From: an uncultured Ruminococcus sp.
GTDB taxonomy: Bacteria; Bacillota; Clostridia; Oscillospirales; Ruminococcaceae
Length of the DNA stretch: 9,693 bases
Direction of reading: 5' to 3'
NCBI GenBank assembly: GCA_900752785.1
Contig: CAADWP010000114.1
Coordinates: forward strand, 1 to 9,693
A program made the translations under genes and the position numbers. Every line of letters begins with the position of its first letter. Position 1 is the first letter of the stretch. Below the pieces are notes generated by a model. The model was not told the origin of the DNA and searched no databases. It saw nothing but the letters and a program-made list of their open reading frames with translations. Of this stretch, positions 8,033-9,693 are shown one piece after another.

Positions 8033-8992
8033 TTACCTACGCTGTGAAGAAATTCCGGGCACTGGAGTTTTCTTGATTATATCTGTAATAATGTCAGCCG
8101 CAGTAATATCCGACATTTTTGCCTTAGAGCTGAGGATCAGACGATGCTCAAAAACGTCTCCGCATATATAAGAGACATCGTCGGGGATTACGTAATCGCG
8201 TCCCATAGCTACAGCGATACCTTTCGACAGTTGCGTCAGTGCAAGCGTACCTCTCGGACTTATTCCTATCTTTATCATGGGATGATTTCTTGTTGAAGCC
8301 GAAAGTGAAACTATATATTCGTAGATCCTGTCGTCAACATAGATATTTGAAATATACTCCTGCAATGAAGTGATGAATGATGAATCGGCTACTGAATTTA
8401 CGGAATCAAGAGGATTTGAATTATGCTTTGATTTAAGTATAGCGACTTCACCGCCGAAATCGGGATATCCCATACTCAGTTTAATCATGAAGCGGTCGAG
8501 CTGAGATTCGGGAAGATTGTGAGTTCCTGCCGAACCAATAGGATTCTGGGTAGCAATAACGGTATAAGGTTCCGGGAGCTTATATGTATTACCGTCTACC
8601 GTAATGCTTTTTTCTTCCATAAGCTCAAGAAGTGCAGATTGTGTTTTGCTGGATGTACGGTTTATCTCGTCGGCAAGCAAAAGGTTGCAGAAAGCGACGC
8701 CGGGGCGAAATTCAAATTTGCCCGTACTTTTGTTATAGATAGAAAAGCCGGTTACATCTGACGGAAGAACATCGGGAGTGAACTGCATACGGTTATGCTT
8801 TAGGGAAAGCGCTTTGGAAAAAGCGAGGGCAAGGGTGGTTTTTCCAACTCCGGGAATATCCTCGATCAGAATATGTCCCTTACATAAAATTGAAAGCAGA
8901 ACCTTTATAATAACGGCGTCTTTGCCGATAACAGCTTTTTTTACTTCGCTTACAATAGAATTGATTTGATTTGAATAATTTTTATTGCTCAT
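8033..8992 (-). CDS. MoxR-family AAA+ ATPase
   Basis: This 319-residue AAA+ protein of the MoxR family (AAA_3) is of normal family length. Visible motifs are Walker A DIPGVGKTTLA (45-55), Walker B LLLADEINR (104-112), sensor 1 ATQNP (147-151), the ESQLDRF arginine-finger segment (162-168) and sensor 2 SPRG (245-248), followed by the helical lid ending near 315. All catalytic residues look intact. MoxR proteins are ATP-driven chaperones that act on partners such as VWA-type proteins, and the adjacent DUF58 protein is the likely client. The ATG at 8992 has AGGAG (9000-9004) 7 nt upstream. It is the first gene of the four-gene cluster, behind a long structured leader and a consensus promoter (9199-9227). 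The protein should be cytoplasmic, working at the inner face of the membrane. Confidence 0.95.
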   Translation of the reverse strand: MSNKNYSNQINSIVSEVKKAVIGKDAVIIKVLLSILCKGHILIEDIPGVGKTTLALAFSKALSLKHNRMQFTPDVLPSDVTGFSIYNKSTGKFEFRPGVAFCNLLLADEINRTSSKTQSALLELMEEKSITVDGNTYKLPEPYTVIATQNPIGSAGTHNLPESQLDRFMIKLSMGYPDFGGEVAILKSKHNSNPLDSVNSVADSSFITSLQEYISNIYVDDRIYEYIVSLSASTRNHPMIKIGISPRGTLALTQLSKGIAVAMGRDYVIPDDVSYICGDVFEHRLILSSKAKMSDITAADIITDIIKKTPVPGISSQRR

Positions 8993-9003
8993 TTTGAATC
9001 TCC

Positions 9004-9192
9004 TGTTTTTTGTTTATAGCAAACGACAAAAATTTTTTGCGTTTGTTATTTGCCGATCCACACGGAGCACGAGTAAGCGTGCGGATGTGCGAGGCAATTT
9101 AAATAAGTTATTATAGTCAATATCAAATTATTTTTGACGTTGACTATATATACATGACAACAATGAGAAAGCTTTGTGGTGTTGCCATTAAC
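9004..9192 (-). promoter_or_regulatory. Long structured 5' leader of the moxR cluster (four consecutive hairpins)
   Basis: Between the predicted transcription start (about 9192) and the moxR ribosome binding site, the minus-strand RNA can form four non-overlapping hairpins. H1: 9181-9188 with 9154-9161 (8 bp, one G-U). H2: 9140-9148 with 9112-9120 (9 bp), then a 2x2 internal loop, then 5 bp and a 5-nt loop. H3: 9093-9097 with 9050-9054, 9087-9091 with 9059-9063, and 9078-9082 with 9067-9071 (5 bp each), GC-rich inside AT-rich DNA. H4: 9040-9049 with 9016-9025 (9 of 10 paired), abutting H3 and ending 11 nt before the ribosome binding site. In H1 and H3 the only non-Watson-Crick positions are G-U in minus-strand RNA but A-C in plus-strand RNA, which favours a minus-strand transcript. 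H4 has the reverse pattern. No known riboswitch class was recognised. Confidence 0.5.
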
Positions 9193-9198
9193 ATATTT

Positions 9199-9227
9199 AT
9201 TATATCATCAACCGATATGTTTTGCAA
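9199..9227 (-). promoter_or_regulatory. Sigma-A-type promoter of the moxR-DUF58-transglutaminase-DUF308 cluster
   Basis: On the minus strand, -35 TTGCAA (9222-9227) and -10 TATAAT (9199-9204) are spaced by 17 bp. The -10 is perfect and carries an extended TGA directly in front (TGATATAAT); the -35 matches four of six positions. The predicted start near 9192 gives a leader of about 200 nt before moxR. A TATAAT nearer the gene (9110-9115) has no matching -35 and sits inside a hairpin arm, so this site is preferred. Confidence 0.75.
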
Positions 9228-9290
9228 TAGCAAGAAAGAAAAATAAAAAAGATTTTTTAATCCATAAGATTTCATCTATTAATCACATAA

Positions 9291-9311
9291 TTATCACCGT
9301 TTTTGTGATAA
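9291..9311. repeat. 7-bp inverted repeat upstream of the small plus-strand gene
   Basis: TTATCAC (9291-9297) and GTGATAA (9305-9311) are perfect inverted copies around a 7-nt spacer. The right copy overlaps the candidate -35 box (9303-9308) of the small plus-strand gene, so it could be a regulator binding site. The rest of 9228-9372 is very AT-rich DNA between the two divergent promoters, with no other gene seen. Confidence 0.35.
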
Positions 9312-9330
9312 AATACAAAAAATATATAAA
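9303..9330 (+). promoter_or_regulatory. Candidate promoter of the small plus-strand gene
   Basis: -35 TTGTGA (9303-9308) and -10 TATAAA (9325-9330) are spaced by 16 bp; TAAAAT at 9327-9332 with 18 bp is an alternative. Both boxes are imperfect and the region is so AT-rich that chance matches are expected. Its position about 40 nt before a good ribosome binding site and start codon makes it plausible. Confidence 0.4.
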
Positions 9331-9372
9331 ATATAGTTTAATTTAGTAGAATTCGAGAATGGAGGTTGAAAA

Positions 9373-9549
9373 ATGGTATGGTTTGATGAAGAAAAAAATT
9401 ACATAAGAGGGCTTACAAAGAAAAATTTGTTTTTTACGCGCATACGTGATTCAAATAATATTCCTGTTGGAGATTTATGGGAAAACCAAGAAATAGTAAT
9501 TGCCAAAAGTGTAAAAAGAAATTTTTATATTGCTTTAGAGCCTGTTTAG
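9373..9549 (+). CDS. Small uncharacterised protein, 58 residues, possibly a truncated gene
   Basis: An open frame of 58 codons starts MVWFDEEKNYIRGL and ends IALEPV before TAG. GGAGG (9361-9365) lies 7 nt before the ATG, a strong and well placed ribosome binding site that is the main reason to call a gene. The product is charged and Lys/Asn/Glu-rich, has no signal peptide or membrane helix, and alternates short hydrophobic and polar residues like a small beta-rich domain. I do not recognise a family. The last two codons and the stop (from 9543) fall inside the left terminal repeat of the foldback element at 9543-9693. The original gene may therefore have been longer and been cut by insertion, with the stop supplied by the element. 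It runs divergently from the moxR cluster. Confidence 0.6.
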   Translation: MVWFDEEKNYIRGLTKKNLFFTRIRDSNNIPVGDLWENQEIVIAKSVKRNFYIALEPV

Positions 9550-9693
9550 TATCTTTGTGTGTGCAGATTTTTGAGCATAATTTTTATGCTGACAAGGAAA
9601 AAGTACGTAGGAATACTGACGTATTGCAAGGACTTTTGACGAAGTTCAGCATGAAAATTTGCAAAAAAGATGTGCGCAGAAAGATACTAAACA
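9543..9693. repeat. 151-bp foldback (MITE-like) palindrome with 14-bp terminal inverted repeats
   Basis: The ends TGTTTAGTATCTTT (9543-9556) and AAAGATACTAAACA (9680-9693) are perfect 14-bp inverted copies. Symmetry continues inward on one axis near 9618: ATGCTGA (9586-9592) with TCAGCAT (9646-9652), AAAAGT (9599-9604) with ACTTTT (9632-9637), and a central hairpin AATAC-TGAC-GTATT (9612-9625). The left arm also holds a local hairpin, AGCATAA/TTATGCT (9574-9590). Near-complete palindromy, short length and no coding capacity fit a non-autonomous foldback or MITE-type repeat. The right end coincides with the window edge, so the true outer boundary and any target-site duplication cannot be seen. 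Once transcribed it would form one long hairpin and could end or stabilise the small gene's message. Confidence 0.75.

Noticed and set aside
9110..9115. Second TATAAT on the minus strand as the moxR promoter
   Set aside because: At 16-18 bp upstream there is no acceptable -35 box, and it overlaps an arm of hairpin H2.
9144..9188. Possible 14-residue leader peptide on the minus strand just after the predicted moxR start site
   Set aside because: Its ATG is only a few nt from the predicted transcript start, so there is no ribosome binding site, and it has no run of regulatory codons. The same bases are better explained by hairpin H1.
9004..9192. Cyclic di-GMP riboswitch (tempting because of the nearby GGDEF gene)
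   Set aside because: The conserved GEMM core and tetraloop-receptor pattern are not seen; the leader is a row of simple hairpins.
9163..9246. 27-codon plus-strand frame (begins MRKLCGV) across the moxR promoter
   Set aside because: No ribosome binding site, covers a strong divergent promoter, no recognisable product.

Overview
The window looks like chromosomal DNA from a low-to-moderate GC anaerobic Firmicute, most likely an Oscillospiraceae/Ruminococcus-type clostridium. This is inferred from strong AGGAGG-type ribosome binding sites, AT-rich intergenic DNA with TATAAT-type promoters, clostridial family composition (a cytoplasmic sugar-binding-like/GGDEF fusion, a DUF308 protein, a moxR-DUF58-transglutaminase cluster) and cysteine-rich cytoplasmic proteins. 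No rRNA, tRNA, CRISPR array or transposase gene was seen.

Layout, read along the minus strand on which nearly everything is coded. A consensus extended -10 promoter (9199-9227) drives a long leader of about 200 nt that can fold into four consecutive hairpins. It is followed by a tight four-gene cluster: MoxR AAA+ ATPase (8992-8033), DUF58 protein (8028-6835), large membrane-anchored transglutaminase-like protein (6835-4178) and a small six-helix DUF308 membrane protein (4167-3601). Junctions are 4 nt apart, 1 nt overlapping and 10 nt apart. The last has its ribosome binding site overlapping the preceding stop codon, so the four are very probably co-transcribed and at least partly translationally coupled. 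MoxR, DUF58 and TgpA-type transglutaminase proteins form a recurring bacterial gene set thought to act together at the cell envelope; DUF308 is an extra membrane partner here.

A second promoter (3529-3557) overlaps a perfect 8+2+8 inverted repeat and starts a second unit. It encodes a 640-residue cytoplasmic protein joining a LacI-type periplasmic-binding-like domain, a GAF-like middle region and a C-terminal GGDEF diguanylate cyclase domain. After a 13-bp hairpin (1480-1515) comes an ABC exporter half-transporter (1461 down to the window edge), cut off just after its ABC signature motif.

The right end differs. A small plus-strand gene (9373-9549, 58 codons) diverges from the moxR promoter. 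Its last codons and stop lie inside the left arm of a 151-bp imperfect palindrome with perfect 14-bp terminal inverted repeats (9543-9693), which resembles a foldback/MITE-type element and ends exactly at the window edge.

The most notable unexplained items are the multi-hairpin moxR leader, the foldback element that ends the small gene, and the operator-like palindrome over the cyclase promoter. The protein families themselves are known, and I see no clearly new multi-gene system.
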